From: CBFGRV01 sp965651265
GTDB lineage: Bacteria; Bacteroidota; Rhodothermia; Rhodothermales; VXPQ01
Reading direction: 5' to 3'
Length of the DNA: 64,000 bases
Assembly: GCA_965651265.1 (NCBI GenBank)
Contig: CBFGRV010000017.1
Location: forward strand, 1-64,000
The notes beneath the pieces were generated by a model. The model searched no databases. It was not told the origin of the DNA and saw only the letters and a program-made list of their open reading frames with translations. Shown piece after piece: positions 16,261 to 24,875 of the stretch (position 1 is the stretch's first letter; every line of letters begins with the position of its first letter). Both the position numbers and the translations under genes were made by a program.

Positions 16261-18735
16261 ATGACTGATCGTTGGACTCGCATTGAGACACTCTACGAGG
16301 CCGCGCTCGAGCAATCCGCCGGGCGGCGGAAGGCATGGCTGACGGCTGCCTGTGAGGACGAGGACCTAAGGCGAGAGATTCTCCAGATGCTGGCGGTGAG
16401 CGACCGCGCCGTCCACTTCCTTGAAGCACCCGTTCTGAATGGCCTCATGGAGGAGGCGCGTGGTGACGGACGGATTGGCGCCTATCGCATTTTGCAGGAA
16501 ATAGGCCGCGGTGGCAGCAGTGTCGTCTATCTTGCTGAGCGCGCCGATGGCCAATACGAGCAGCACGTCGCGATCAAGGTCCTATGCCGGGTACTGGACG
16601 AGGGCGACATGCATCGGCGATTCCTCGCCGAGCGGCAAATTCTGGCCGCGCTCGACCATCCGAACATCGTGCCGTTGCTTGATGGCGGCGTCACGCCGGC
16701 GGGCATGCCCTATCTCGTCCTGCCGTATGTGCGAGGTCGGCCACTCACAGAAGCCTGCGCCGGTCTCAACCTCCAACGCCGGTTGCGGCTATTCGTCACG
16801 ATCTGTGAAGCCGTTCAGTTCGCGCATAGAAAGCTGATCGTGCATCGCGATCTGAAACCGTCGAATATCCTTGTGGATGAATCGGGCATGGTGAAACTGC
16901 TCGATTTCGGTATCGCGAAGCTACTCGAGCCTGAAGCGGCTGATCTCGTGCCCTCGACGCGCACGGGGTGGCACCTGCTCACGCCTGAGTATGCGAGCCC
17001 CGAACAGGTTGAGGGAGGTGCCATCACCACGGCGTCGGATGTATACCAGCTCGGGCTCCTGTTGTATGAGATTCTGACCGACCGGCGAGCCTACGAGTTC
17101 GAGACACAATCTATCTCTGAGATTGCCCGTACGGTCTGCGATTTCGATCCTCCGCCGCCGAGCAAGGTTGCCGGGGGAGACTTTGTGCGACCGCGCATGC
17201 TCCGCGGTGATCTGGATGCCATCGCGCTGAAGGCCCTCCGAAAGCAGCCCGAGCGCCGATACGGGTCGGCGGCGGAGCTAGCCGACGACGTGCGCAGGTA
17301 CCTGGCGCGTCGAACGGTGACGGCCCGCCCTGATTCGGCCGCCTACCGCCTTGGCAAAGCCGTGCGGCGTAACCGAGCGGCGGCGGTAGCCAGCTTCCTC
17401 GTTCTGGTCCTGCTCGTCGGTTACGCCGTTACCGCTACCGTGCAGTCCCGCAAGATCGTCGCCGAACGCAATCGTGCCCAGGAGTCCGCCCTGCGTGCCG
17501 AACGCGTGCAGGAATTTCTGATTGGCCTCTTCGAGCAGGCCGATCGTGATCCCGCAAAGAGCAATCGTAACATCGAGGCCGCTCTCACGGTGCTCGAGTC
17601 GGCTGAATCCCGCATCGACGTGGAGCTTGCGAAAGAGCCGGAGGTGCGGGCAGACCTCCTGTTCACCCTGGGGCGCATCTACGCAGGTTTCGGACGGCGG
17701 GAGCAGGCTACGCTCCTGATGCACCGATCGCTATATCTTCGGCGCGACCTCTATGGCGAACCCAACGAAGACGTCGCCGCCGTACTACACGGGTTCGGAG
17801 TGCAGATGCTAGCCCACGGCGACGTGGACTCGGCCCGGACCTATTTCGGCCAGGCGTTCGAGATGCGGCGCAAACTCCATGGCAACGAGGACGACCCGGG
17901 ACTGGCAGCGAGCCTTCTCCAGACAGCACGGCTCATGCCCCATGATCATCCAAAGAAGAACGAACTCAAGGAGGAGGCCTTCGCCATGTACGAGCGGCTG
18001 TACGGCCCACGCAGCGTCGAGCTCGCAAAAGCCATGCACACATTCTATGTGCTCGGCTTTGGATCGAAAGATCCGGAGGAGATCATTCGAGGCATGCGTA
18101 CGGTGCTCTCCATTTTCGAGCAGCGACTGGGCGTCCACTTGCAGACCGCTACTGTAATGCACAACCTGGGTTTGGCCCTGGGCGATAAGACGGAAGAGGG
18201 GATGGATCTCGTGTTGCGATCCGTGGCCGTCGCAGAACAGGCCGCAGGTATTCAGCATCCGACCACCAGTCAGATGGTCGTCAATGCGGCGGCCACCCTC
18301 CACGAACTGGGCCGCTATCAGGAGGCCGATTCACTTCTGACGATGGCACTCGCCGTGCGGCGCCGAACGATGTCCGGTACGCGGGGCGTCGCCTGGTCGC
18401 TCATGTGGTATGGGCGAAATCTCATGGCCATGGATCGGCTGGATGAAGCCGAGACCGCCCTCCGAGAGGGATTCGACATTTACAGGCGTGTCTATCCGGA
18501 CTCTTATCTCTGCCACAGGCTGACCTACTTCTTTGCACGCTGCCTGATGCGCCGTGGAAAGATCGACGAATCGACAACCCTGCTCGAGCAGCGGTTCAAC
18601 AATTGCGCCAACGCCTGGGGCCCGGACCACAGGGACTATGTGCCCACGCTGGAAGCGCTCATCGAGGCCCAAGAAGCGGTCGGCCGGCCCGCGCGAGCGA
18701 CGGAATACCGCGAGATCCTATCGCGCAATAGCTAG
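16261..18735 (+). CDS. Membrane Ser/Thr protein kinase with C-terminal TPR sensor region
   Basis: An 824-residue Hanks-type kinase. Kinase motifs: GRGGSSVVY (82-90), catalytic Lys106 in AIKVL, HRDLKPSN (195-202), DFG (215-217) and TPEYASPEQV (241-250). A single membrane helix lies at about 373-393 (AVASFLVLVLLVGYAVTA), followed by a long TPR-type helical region up to the C-terminus, which would lie outside the cytoplasm. ATG 16261 is chosen over TTG 16210 because family members begin near MTDRWTRIETLYEAAL. It is the likely signalling partner of the ECF sigma factor upstream; that is known for the family and inferred here. Confidence 0.92.
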   Translation: MTDRWTRIETLYEAALEQSAGRRKAWLTAACEDEDLRREILQMLAVSDRAVHFLEAPVLNGLMEEARGDGRIGAYRILQEIGRGGSSVVYLAERADGQYEQHVAIKVLCRVLDEGDMHRRFLAERQILAALDHPNIVPLLDGGVTPAGMPYLVLPYVRGRPLTEACAGLNLQRRLRLFVTICEAVQFAHRKLIVHRDLKPSNILVDESGMVKLLDFGIAKLLEPEAADLVPSTRTGWHLLTPEYASPEQVEGGAITTASDVYQLGLLLYEILTDRRAYEFETQSISEIARTVCDFDPPPPSKVAGGDFVRPRMLRGDLDAIALKALRKQPERRYGSAAELADDVRRYLARRTVTARPDSAAYRLGKAVRRNRAAAVASFLVLVLLVGYAVTATVQSRKIVAERNRAQESALRAERVQEFLIGLFEQADRDPAKSNRNIEAALTVLESAESRIDVELAKEPEVRADLLFTLGRIYAGFGRREQATLLMHRSLYLRRDLYGEPNEDVAAVLHGFGVQMLAHGDVDSARTYFGQAFEMRRKLHGNEDDPGLAASLLQTARLMPHDHPKKNELKEEAFAMYERLYGPRSVELAKAMHTFYVLGFGSKDPEEIIRGMRTVLSIFEQRLGVHLQTATVMHNLGLALGDKTEEGMDLVLRSVAVAEQAAGIQHPTTSQMVVNAAATLHELGRYQEADSLLTMALAVRRRTMSGTRGVAWSLMWYGRNLMAMDRLDEAETALREGFDIYRRVYPDSYLCHRLTYFFARCLMRRGKIDESTTLLEQRFNNCANAWGPDHRDYVPTLEALIEAQEAVGRPARATEYREILSRNS

Positions 18736-19060
18736 AAGCAGCGCATCGGATGAATTCGGTCATCCGCCTCACCTCATTCGTTTCGTTGCCCCGTTCGGCT
18801 TCGTATACTTCGCAGTGGCTCGATCCTGGCTGCCCCAGAAACCGCGGCACGCTTGCAGGCAGCCGGCATGTCTTCACGCTGTCGCCTCAAAGTGATGGCG
18901 CAAATGCCCCCGCGAGATGGCCATTTTGCGCACTGACATCCACCCTGTGATTCCGCAGATTTCCGGGATGGTATGACCCATCTTGCACGGGTACGGCGAA
19001 GTTGTGCCTCGGCACCGGGTCCGTGCAAGTTCTATCTGTCTCAATCAAGACGTCATCAGC
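18736..19060. other. 325-bp region without a gene; contains nested inverted repeat
   Basis: No convincing coding sequence is present: the short frames here lack start context and protein-like composition. The notable content is the inverted repeat at 18982-19029 just upstream of the beta-propeller gene. Confidence 0.6.
18982..19029 (+). promoter_or_regulatory. Nested hairpin in the leader of the beta-propeller gene
   Basis: CTTGCACGG (18982-18990) pairs perfectly with CCGTGCAAG (19021-19029), a 9-bp outer stem. Inside it GTGC (19004-19007) pairs with GCAC (19012-19015) around a CTCG loop. The structure ends 31 nt before the ATG at 19061. No U-run follows, so a leader regulatory element or protein-binding site is more likely than a terminator. 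Confidence 0.35.
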
Positions 19061-20176
19061 ATGAGCGCGATTCGAGTACTTGTCGGCACCCAGAAGGGCG
19101 CTTTCATCATCACGTCGGACGGCAAACGGTCATCGTGGAACATCGATGGACCCCTCTTCGGCGGTTGGGAGATCTATCATATGAAAGGGTCCCCGGTCGA
19201 TCCGAACCGGATCTACGCCTCACAGTCGAGCAGCTGGTTCGGGCAGGTGGTGCACCGCTCCGACGATGGTGGCAAAACCTGGGAATCGGTCGGAAACGAG
19301 TTCACGTACGACGGTGTGCCGGGTACACACCAGTGGTATGACGGAACGGCTCATCCGTGGGAATTTACTCGAGTCTGGCATCTGGAGCCGGCACGCACCG
19401 ACCCCGACACACTCTACGCAGGCGTCGAGGATGCTGCTCTGTTTCGCTCAACCGACGGTGGGATGACGTGGCAAGAGATCTCCGGCTTGCGCGAGCACGG
19501 CTCTGGTCCACAATGGGCACCGGGTGCAGGAGGGATGTGCCTGCACACCATCCTCATCGATCCCAACAATCCCGACCGCATCTACATCGCCATCTCCGCA
19601 GCCGGCGCGTTCCGCACAGACGATGGTGGCCAGACGTGGCGTGCTATCAATCAGGGCCTCCATTCGGAATACATACCCGATCCGACCGCTGAAGTCGGTC
19701 ATTGTGTGCATCGCATTGCCATGCACGAGAGTCGACCGGACGTCCTGTTCATGCAAAAGCACTGGGACGTCATGCGCAGCGATGATGCCGGGGAGCGGTG
19801 GTACGAAGTGTCCGGAAACCTGCCGTCCGATTTCGGTTTTGTGATTGATGTGCATGCTCATGATCCTGAAACTATCTACGTGATACCGATAAAGAGCGAT
19901 TCGGAGCACTACCCGCCCGAGGGGAAACTGCGCGTGTACCGGAGCCGTGTAGGAGGCAACGAGTGGGAGGCACTCACGAAGGGGCTTCCGCAGGAGCATT
20001 GCTACGTCAACGTGCTACGGGATGCCATGGCCGTGGACCAACTCGATCCATGCGGCATCTACTTTGGAACGACGGGCGGACAGGTGTACGCATCGAACGA
20101 CGAAGGCGACACGTGGATGGCCATCGCCGAGAATCTGCCCAAAGTGTTGTCTGTGGAGGTCCAGTCGCTCGAATGA
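19061..20176 (+). CDS. BNR/Asp-box beta-propeller protein (sialidase-fold, glycosyl-hydrolase-like)
   Basis: A 371-residue protein with five Asp-box repeats (S/T-x-D-x-G-x-x-W): SDDGGKTW, STDGGMTW, TDDGGQTW, SDDAGERW and SNDEGDTW. This predicts a multi-bladed propeller like sialidases and sortilin/VPS10 domains. It begins MSAIRVLVGTQKGAFIITSD with no signal peptide, so it is probably cytoplasmic; I see no Arg triad that would prove sialidase activity. ATG 19061 is chosen because upstream codons are not protein-like. The MoaD-like gene starts 4 nt after its stop, a tight pairing that suggests one function. Confidence 0.85.
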   Translation: MSAIRVLVGTQKGAFIITSDGKRSSWNIDGPLFGGWEIYHMKGSPVDPNRIYASQSSSWFGQVVHRSDDGGKTWESVGNEFTYDGVPGTHQWYDGTAHPWEFTRVWHLEPARTDPDTLYAGVEDAALFRSTDGGMTWQEISGLREHGSGPQWAPGAGGMCLHTILIDPNNPDRIYIAISAAGAFRTDDGGQTWRAINQGLHSEYIPDPTAEVGHCVHRIAMHESRPDVLFMQKHWDVMRSDDAGERWYEVSGNLPSDFGFVIDVHAHDPETIYVIPIKSDSEHYPPEGKLRVYRSRVGGNEWEALTKGLPQEHCYVNVLRDAMAVDQLDPCGIYFGTTGGQVYASNDEGDTWMAIAENLPKVLSVEVQSLE

Positions 20177-20180
20177 ACGC

Positions 20181-20483
20181 GTGACGACGATTCGACTCAT
20201 ATTGCCGGCACACCTTCGCAAGCTGGCGGGCGTGGATGGGGAGCTTGTGCTACCCGTCCAGGGTCCGGTGACCCAGCGCACCGTCCTGGACGCCCTCGAG
20301 GCCAGATATCCTGTGTTACGCGGAACGATTCGCGATCATGCAGGCACGAAGAGACGCCCCTTCGTTCGCTTCTTCGCCTGCATGGAGGACCTTTCACACG
20401 AGCCTCCCGACGCCCCGCTGCCGGAGCCCGTCGCCCGCGGCGCCGAGCCCTACATGGTCGTGGGCGCTCTAGCCGGGGGTTGA
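20181..20483 (+). CDS. MoaD/ThiS-like ubiquitin-fold protein ending in Gly-Gly
   Basis: A 100-residue protein starting at GTG 20181 (MTTIRLILPAHLRKLAGVDG). It has the beta-grasp pattern of MoaD: an LPAHLRKLAG strand-helix, VLDALEARYPVLRGTIRD, and a C-terminal tail GALAGG. A terminal Gly-Gly is what sulfur carriers need for adenylation and thiocarboxylate formation, and what prokaryotic ubiquitin-like proteins need for conjugation. No MoaE, MoeB or ThiF gene is nearby, so a standard molybdopterin role is not supported by context. It is directly coupled to the propeller gene (4-nt gap). Confidence 0.82.
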   Translation: MTTIRLILPAHLRKLAGVDGELVLPVQGPVTQRTVLDALEARYPVLRGTIRDHAGTKRRPFVRFFACMEDLSHEPPDAPLPEPVARGAEPYMVVGALAGG

Positions 20484-20495
20484 GTCGGCGCTCGC

Positions 20496-20843
20496 ATGCG
20501 GATTCCCTTCGAGTACGACGTAGACGACCTAAACGAGGCCGCCGGATTCCTCTATCTCGAGGATGACTTTCTCGTATTCGAACTCCAGGTGCTTGCCCTC
20601 GGCCTCGTCAAACGCGAAAGCGAGATCATCAAGGCGGAGCGGAGTGTGATCGAGGACATCGAGGTGCGCAAAGGGCTTATTAAGGATCGGCTTGTGGTAT
20701 CTTCGCACAGCATCAAGCTCCTGAAGGCCATTCCAGGCAGGCATGCCACCGAGATCGTGCTGAAGATCAAGAAGAAGCACCGCCGCGAGGCCGAGGAATT
20801 CGTCGACCGAGTGCATTTGTGGTTGGATGAAGCCGGAGCCTGA
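20496..20843 (+). CDS. Small conserved-looking protein, possible PH-like fold
   Basis: A 115-residue soluble protein starting MRIPFEYDVDDLNEAAGFLY, 12 nt after the MoaD-like gene. The order of alternating strands (LVFELQVLALGL, RSVIEDIEVRKGLIKDRLVV, ATEIVLKIKKKHR) and a final helix (REAEEFVDRVHLWLDEAG) resembles bacterial PH-like domains. I have no named family. Its place next to the propeller and MoaD-like genes suggests a three-gene unit. Confidence 0.65.
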   Translation: MRIPFEYDVDDLNEAAGFLYLEDDFLVFELQVLALGLVKRESEIIKAERSVIEDIEVRKGLIKDRLVVSSHSIKLLKAIPGRHATEIVLKIKKKHRREAEEFVDRVHLWLDEAGA

Positions 20844-20902
20844 CCGGAAGGCGTCGTCCGGGCGTTCACGGCAATGACCTACGTACAGATTCGAGCGAGG
20901 CG

Positions 20903-21760
20903 ATGGCAGATGCTATCACCCAAGGAGAAAGGAACATCGAGTCCCGCATGGCCGCGATTTTGTCGGCGGCCGGCCGCATCCTGTTCTCGCTCGGCCTCCT
21001 GGGGCTTGGCATCGAGCACTTCGCCTTTGGCGATTTCATTACGGGACGAGCGCCGGCCTGGCCGGAGGGTATGCCCGGGCGCCTTGTCTGGGCGTATGCG
21101 ACCGGCGGGGCCGTCGTAGTAGTCAGCGTGATGTTGCTGTTTCGAAGGAGGGAGCGGCAGGCGGCATTTGTATGTGCGGGCCTGATACTCATATGGGCTC
21201 TGGCGCGCCACATTCCCGTGCTTCTACAGGCACCCTTCCCGGGCGGCGACTGGACGAGGGCCGGCAAGGCGTGGACGCTCATCGGCGGATGCCTCGTAGC
21301 AGCGGCCGCGGCGCCGACGATCGCTGGCCTGCGATCCCAAATGGTGAATCGCCTCCTCAACGGTCGCAAAACGCTCATCCTGGCTGGCCGCATACTGCTC
21401 GGGTGCTTCTTCGTGCTCACCGGCATTCAGCACTTCATCTTCGTTGAATTCGTCGCCTCGCTCATCCCGGATTGGTTTCCGGGCGATGCCGTCATCTGGA
21501 CCTACATCGCCGGAGTGTTCTTGATCTCCGGCGGAATAGGGCTGTTCATTCCGCGCACGGCTGCGCTTGCCGCCCTGCTCTCCGGGTTGATGGTTTTCAG
21601 TTGGATATGGCTCGTCCACGTCCCGCGAACTTTCTTTTCGGTGACCGATGGGATCGCCATTTTCGAGGCACCGGCCGTCGCGGGTATCGCATGGATGATC
21701 GCCGCCGAGCTCTTTACCCCACGAGCTCCTTTTGCAGGGGAGAAGGGAAGCGGGGGATGA
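20903..21760 (+). CDS. DoxX-like membrane protein with internal duplication
   Basis: A 285-residue protein with about eight hydrophobic helices in two similar halves. Each half carries a DoxX-like motif: GLLGLGIEHFAFGDFITGR at about residues 31-49 and VLTGIQHFIFVEFVASLIP at about 172-190. Normal DoxX proteins are about 130-150 residues, so this is a fused duplication. A GAGG sequence sits just before ATG 20903; an internal ATG at 20948 is an alternative. DoxX relatives are linked to redox and membrane integrity, but the role here is unknown. Its 3' end overlaps that of the convergent AlkZ-like gene by 47 nt. Confidence 0.78.
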   Translation: MADAITQGERNIESRMAAILSAAGRILFSLGLLGLGIEHFAFGDFITGRAPAWPEGMPGRLVWAYATGGAVVVVSVMLLFRRRERQAAFVCAGLILIWALARHIPVLLQAPFPGGDWTRAGKAWTLIGGCLVAAAAAPTIAGLRSQMVNRLLNGRKTLILAGRILLGCFFVLTGIQHFIFVEFVASLIPDWFPGDAVIWTYIAGVFLISGGIGLFIPRTAALAALLSGLMVFSWIWLVHVPRTFFSVTDGIAIFEAPAVAGIAWMIAAELFTPRAPFAGEKGSGG

Positions 21761-22892
21761 CGTGCGTCGATACGAGCCACGCACCGAGACGCGCGGCTTC
21801 CGACTCAATCATCGAACGGATCTCCTCGCCAACATCCTCCAGGATGCGTGTCACCACTTCACCGTTCTTGCGCGCTGCCCATCCACCCACGATCCTACCG
21901 TTGGCCCAGATGGTCGGTCCGGCATTACCGCTCGAGTCGAATAGCAGTCGCTGATGATTGGCCAAATACCAGTCGCGCTGCTTCCATCCCATCGTCGTGG
22001 GGTCGAGCGAGGGTAAGAGCGCGACCCACGGACCCGGATCCGGTACCGGTTCGATGTCATCAGGAAGAACGTATCCGACCTGTCCGTCCAGGTCTACCTC
22101 CAGCGCCTCGATGGTTGCCAGGGCGCTCCGGATCGCTCGGGCGGTCCATCCGGTCCACCAGCGTAGGTCCATCTCCGTGCCTGGCCCGAAGCGTTCCAGC
22201 CAACGCCTCACGATCATCGCCCGTGCGTCGGCCTCCGGGACATCCGCTATCTCGCGCCCCAACCACCGCGTCATGGATGCCCATCGGTACTGGCTGCTCA
22301 CCCACGAACCCAGCGGCCGGGCCCGCACGATCTTGCCCTCCAGCGCGAGCACCAGAAGTATGCGACTCGACATCCCGACATTCGATTCGTACTTCTTGCC
22401 GATGTTGACGCGCACCTTCTCGCGAAGCGCGGGCACGACGGCGGACAGCTCTCTCGCGGTTGCTTCCCCGAGATCCTCGAGGGCCTCGAGCGTCGCCACC
22501 TCGGCGTCGCGAATCCATGCGCGCACGTTCTCAACGCCGAGCATCTCGACCAGCCGGCGGTTGCGACGGCGCTCGATCGGGACCAATGCGCGCGATGCGG
22601 CGGCGTCGACGACATCCACATCCTCGACCGGCACCACAAACATCGTCCGGCGCATGGCCAGCATCCGCACGAGCGCACGGTCATCGTAAAGGGCGCGGTC
22701 GACGTCGGATACCGTCAGGCTACCGGTCCGCGCCCACGCCGACAGATACACAGTCGCCGGATCCGTCGCGTGAAGGCCGACGAGGCTCTTCGCCACCGAA
22801 ACGACGTCCTCGAGCCGGTGGGATGGAGACAGGCCGTGCCGTCTTGCCAAGCGAGCGCGCCGCTCGCTGACCCCGATGGACAACTTGGACAT
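21714..22892 (-). CDS. AlkZ/YcaQ-like winged-helix DNA glycosylase family protein
   Basis: A 392-residue protein of the HTH_42 (winged helix DNA-binding) family, to which the DNA interstrand-crosslink glycosylases AlkZ and YcaQ belong. Features include LVGLHATDPATVYLSAWAR, MLAMRRTMFVVP, the FGPGTEMDLRWWTGW segment and LPSLDPTTMGWKQRDWYL. The QxD/QxQ catalytic motif of well-studied AlkZ and YcaQ is not obvious, so it may belong to a subfamily with a different active site. It would act on alkylated or crosslinked DNA in the cytoplasm. It is a single gene. Confidence 0.78.
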   Translation of the reverse strand: MSKLSIGVSERRARLARRHGLSPSHRLEDVVSVAKSLVGLHATDPATVYLSAWARTGSLTVSDVDRALYDDRALVRMLAMRRTMFVVPVEDVDVVDAAASRALVPIERRRNRRLVEMLGVENVRAWIRDAEVATLEALEDLGEATARELSAVVPALREKVRVNIGKKYESNVGMSSRILLVLALEGKIVRARPLGSWVSSQYRWASMTRWLGREIADVPEADARAMIVRRWLERFGPGTEMDLRWWTGWTARAIRSALATIEALEVDLDGQVGYVLPDDIEPVPDPGPWVALLPSLDPTTMGWKQRDWYLANHQRLLFDSSGNAGPTIWANGRIVGGWAARKNGEVVTRILEDVGEEIRSMIESEAARLGAWLVSTHVIPRFPSPLQKELVG

Positions 22893-23146
22893 AGTGAACT
22901 CAGGCTTCTTGAATAGTCTCGGACAGGCTAAATCGAGGGCCGGTTGCTCATCGCACTACTGCCTGCCGCGATGCGATCCATGCCGGACGCTCATGTTCCG
23001 ACCTGTTCCCGTGAGGACATCTCGATGATGCCCTTCATCGAGATGCCGCCGTAACCGACTCGCGACCGCGTTCGCGTCTTCTGGTACTTCTCGGCCTGTC
23101 CCTCTATTTTGGCAGCCTCGCTCACCCCATTAAGCATCAAGTTGCC

Positions 23147-23698
23147 ATGAGAACATCCGCACACATCCTCGCACTCCTCGTCGGCGCTTGTATCCCCATG
23201 ACGGCCTTGGCGCAGCCGGCCCCTTCTCCAGAGCTCGGCCAGCAGAAAGAGGCCATGGAGGCCGTCCAGTTTCTGGTCGGAGAGTGGAAGGGGAGCGGTT
23301 GGATCGACATGGGCCAGGGCCGCTCCGAATTCGTGGCTTCCGAGGTGGTTGAGTCGCGGCTGGATGGGCTCGCGCTCCTCGTCGAAGGCCGTCACATCGT
23401 GGAGCCAAACGGCAGCCCGAACCCAATCGTCGTCCATCACGCCCTGGCCATGCTCACGTATGATCCGGCTGCTGGCATGTACCGCTTCAACTCGCAGGTG
23501 GCGCGCGGCGGAACCGGCATGTACGAAGGCAGCGTGGAAGACGGCGCCTTCATCTGGCGGATGGAGGCCGGCGGCGGGCAGGTCCGCTACAGGATCCGCC
23601 TCGACGAGGAGGGCCGCTGGGACGAGGTTGGCGAATATTCGGCGGACGGCGCGAACTGGAGCCCATTTTTCGGGATGACGCTCGAGAAGATTGACTAG
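23147..23698 (+). CDS. Exported DUF1579-like beta-barrel protein
   Basis: A 183-residue protein with a signal peptide (MRTSAHILALLVGACIPMTA, cleavage near LAQP). The mature part has EAVQFLVGEWKGSGWIDM and later MLTYDPAAGMYRFNSQ, which match DUF1579/THAP4-like calycin folds in which a W-x-G motif begins the barrel. Known relatives are lipocalin-like; their ligand is mostly unknown. It stands alone on the plus strand. Confidence 0.72.
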   Translation: MRTSAHILALLVGACIPMTALAQPAPSPELGQQKEAMEAVQFLVGEWKGSGWIDMGQGRSEFVASEVVESRLDGLALLVEGRHIVEPNGSPNPIVVHHALAMLTYDPAAGMYRFNSQVARGGTGMYEGSVEDGAFIWRMEAGGGQVRYRIRLDEEGRWDEVGEYSADGANWSPFFGMTLEKID

Positions 23699-23811
23699 CG
23701 CGCGCTCGCGAGTGGCCTCCTCTGAATGCGGATCGTGAACCCACATGCTGCGTATTTTTGAGCGGAGACGCAAACCAACGACGTGATGGACAAACAGCCG
23801 GGGGACCCGAC

Positions 23812-24306
23812 ATGAGCATTGCCGAAAAGCTGCTTCCAGAATTCGAACAAGAGATGGCGGCAACTCGCCGCGTCATCGAGCGCGTGCCCGATGACGATCC
23901 CAACTGGAAGCCGCATCCTAAATCATTCTCAATGGCCCACCTTGCACAGTTGATTGCAACGATGCCGGGCTGGATTGCGATGACGCTCCGGAGCACAGAG
24001 CAGGAAATCGGCGAGGGCGGGGGATACTCGAACGAATCGACGGAGAAGCTGCTCGAGATATTCGATGAGAATGTTCGGCAGGCTCGCGAGGCTATCCAGG
24101 CCTCAGCCGACGAGGACTATGACGTGCCGTGGTCGCTGAAGGTGCGTGGCCACACCGTGATGACTATGCCACGCGGAGACATGGTGCGGCAGCACATCAG
24201 CCATCTGAGTCATCATCGCGGACAGATGACGGTATATCTTCGTCTTCGGGACGTACCCGTCCCGTCCATCTACGGGCCGACGGCCGATGAGGGCTGGCAG
24301 CAGTGA
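23812..24306 (+). CDS. DinB family protein
   Basis: A 164-residue four-helix bundle protein starting at ATG 23812. Candidate metal-binding His residues occur at SMAHLAQL and in the C-terminal HISHLSHHRGQMTVYL, the typical DinB/YfiT signature. DinB-fold proteins include thiol-dependent S-transferases (for example bacillithiol and mycothiol enzymes), but most members have no known reaction. It is followed 50 nt later by the DCC-type thiol protein. Confidence 0.85.
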   Translation: MSIAEKLLPEFEQEMAATRRVIERVPDDDPNWKPHPKSFSMAHLAQLIATMPGWIAMTLRSTEQEIGEGGGYSNESTEKLLEIFDENVRQAREAIQASADEDYDVPWSLKVRGHTVMTMPRGDMVRQHISHLSHHRGQMTVYLRLRDVPVPSIYGPTADEGWQQ

Positions 24307-24356
24307 CCGCGCGTGCGCCCGATCGACGCCAAGAATGGACGCCGTGAGCAGCCTGA

Positions 24357-24779
24357 ATGTCGATTGATAGCGGCGGTGAACCGCGCGAAATCGTCGTCTT
24401 CGACGGCATCTGCAGTTTCTGCTCCGGTGCCGTGCAATTCATCCTGAAGTACGATGTGGACGGCCGGCTGGCCTTCGCTCCAATGCAGAGCCGAGCCGGA
24501 CGCGAGCTTCTCGAGGCGCACGGATTCGATCCGGCAGATGTGCAGACCTTCCTGTTCGTTCGAGGCTCGGAGGCGTTCGTCCGGTCGGACGCGGCTCTGG
24601 AGATTGCGGGCTATCTGCCGAGTTGGCGGTGGCTGCGCTTCTTCCGGTTCGTGCCCAGGCCGGTTCGCGACGTCGCCTACTCCATCATCGCGCGGAACCG
24701 GTATCGGTGGTTCGGTCGTCGCGAGGTCTGCTTCATCCCTCCGCCTGAAGATCGGCATCGATTCCTTGATGATCCGTAA
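24357..24779 (+). CDS. DCC (DUF393) family thiol-disulfide oxidoreductase-like protein
   Basis: A 140-residue protein with the family motif FDGICSFCSGAVQFI, where Cys19 and Cys22 form a CxxC pair after the DG of the DxxCxxC signature. Later motifs APMQSRAGRELL and RDVAYSIIARNRYRWFGRRE also fit DUF393. The fold is predicted thioredoxin-like. Redox substrate unknown; it could act with the upstream DinB protein, but only proximity supports that. Confidence 0.88.
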   Translation: MSIDSGGEPREIVVFDGICSFCSGAVQFILKYDVDGRLAFAPMQSRAGRELLEAHGFDPADVQTFLFVRGSEAFVRSDAALEIAGYLPSWRWLRFFRFVPRPVRDVAYSIIARNRYRWFGRREVCFIPPPEDRHRFLDDP

Positions 24780-24875
24780 AGGAAACTCTCGCTTGCGATG
24801 GGAAACGGCCGGTCTCGCCGCGCAGACCTGTGGCTCGGCTTCGACAGTGTGAGGCACCGCTTAAGCCTCGATGCA

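Noticed and set aside
22991..23863. Minus-strand open frame of 290 codons over the DUF1579-like gene
   Set aside because: Antisense to a signal-peptide-bearing protein; low-complexity Arg/His-rich product with no family pattern.
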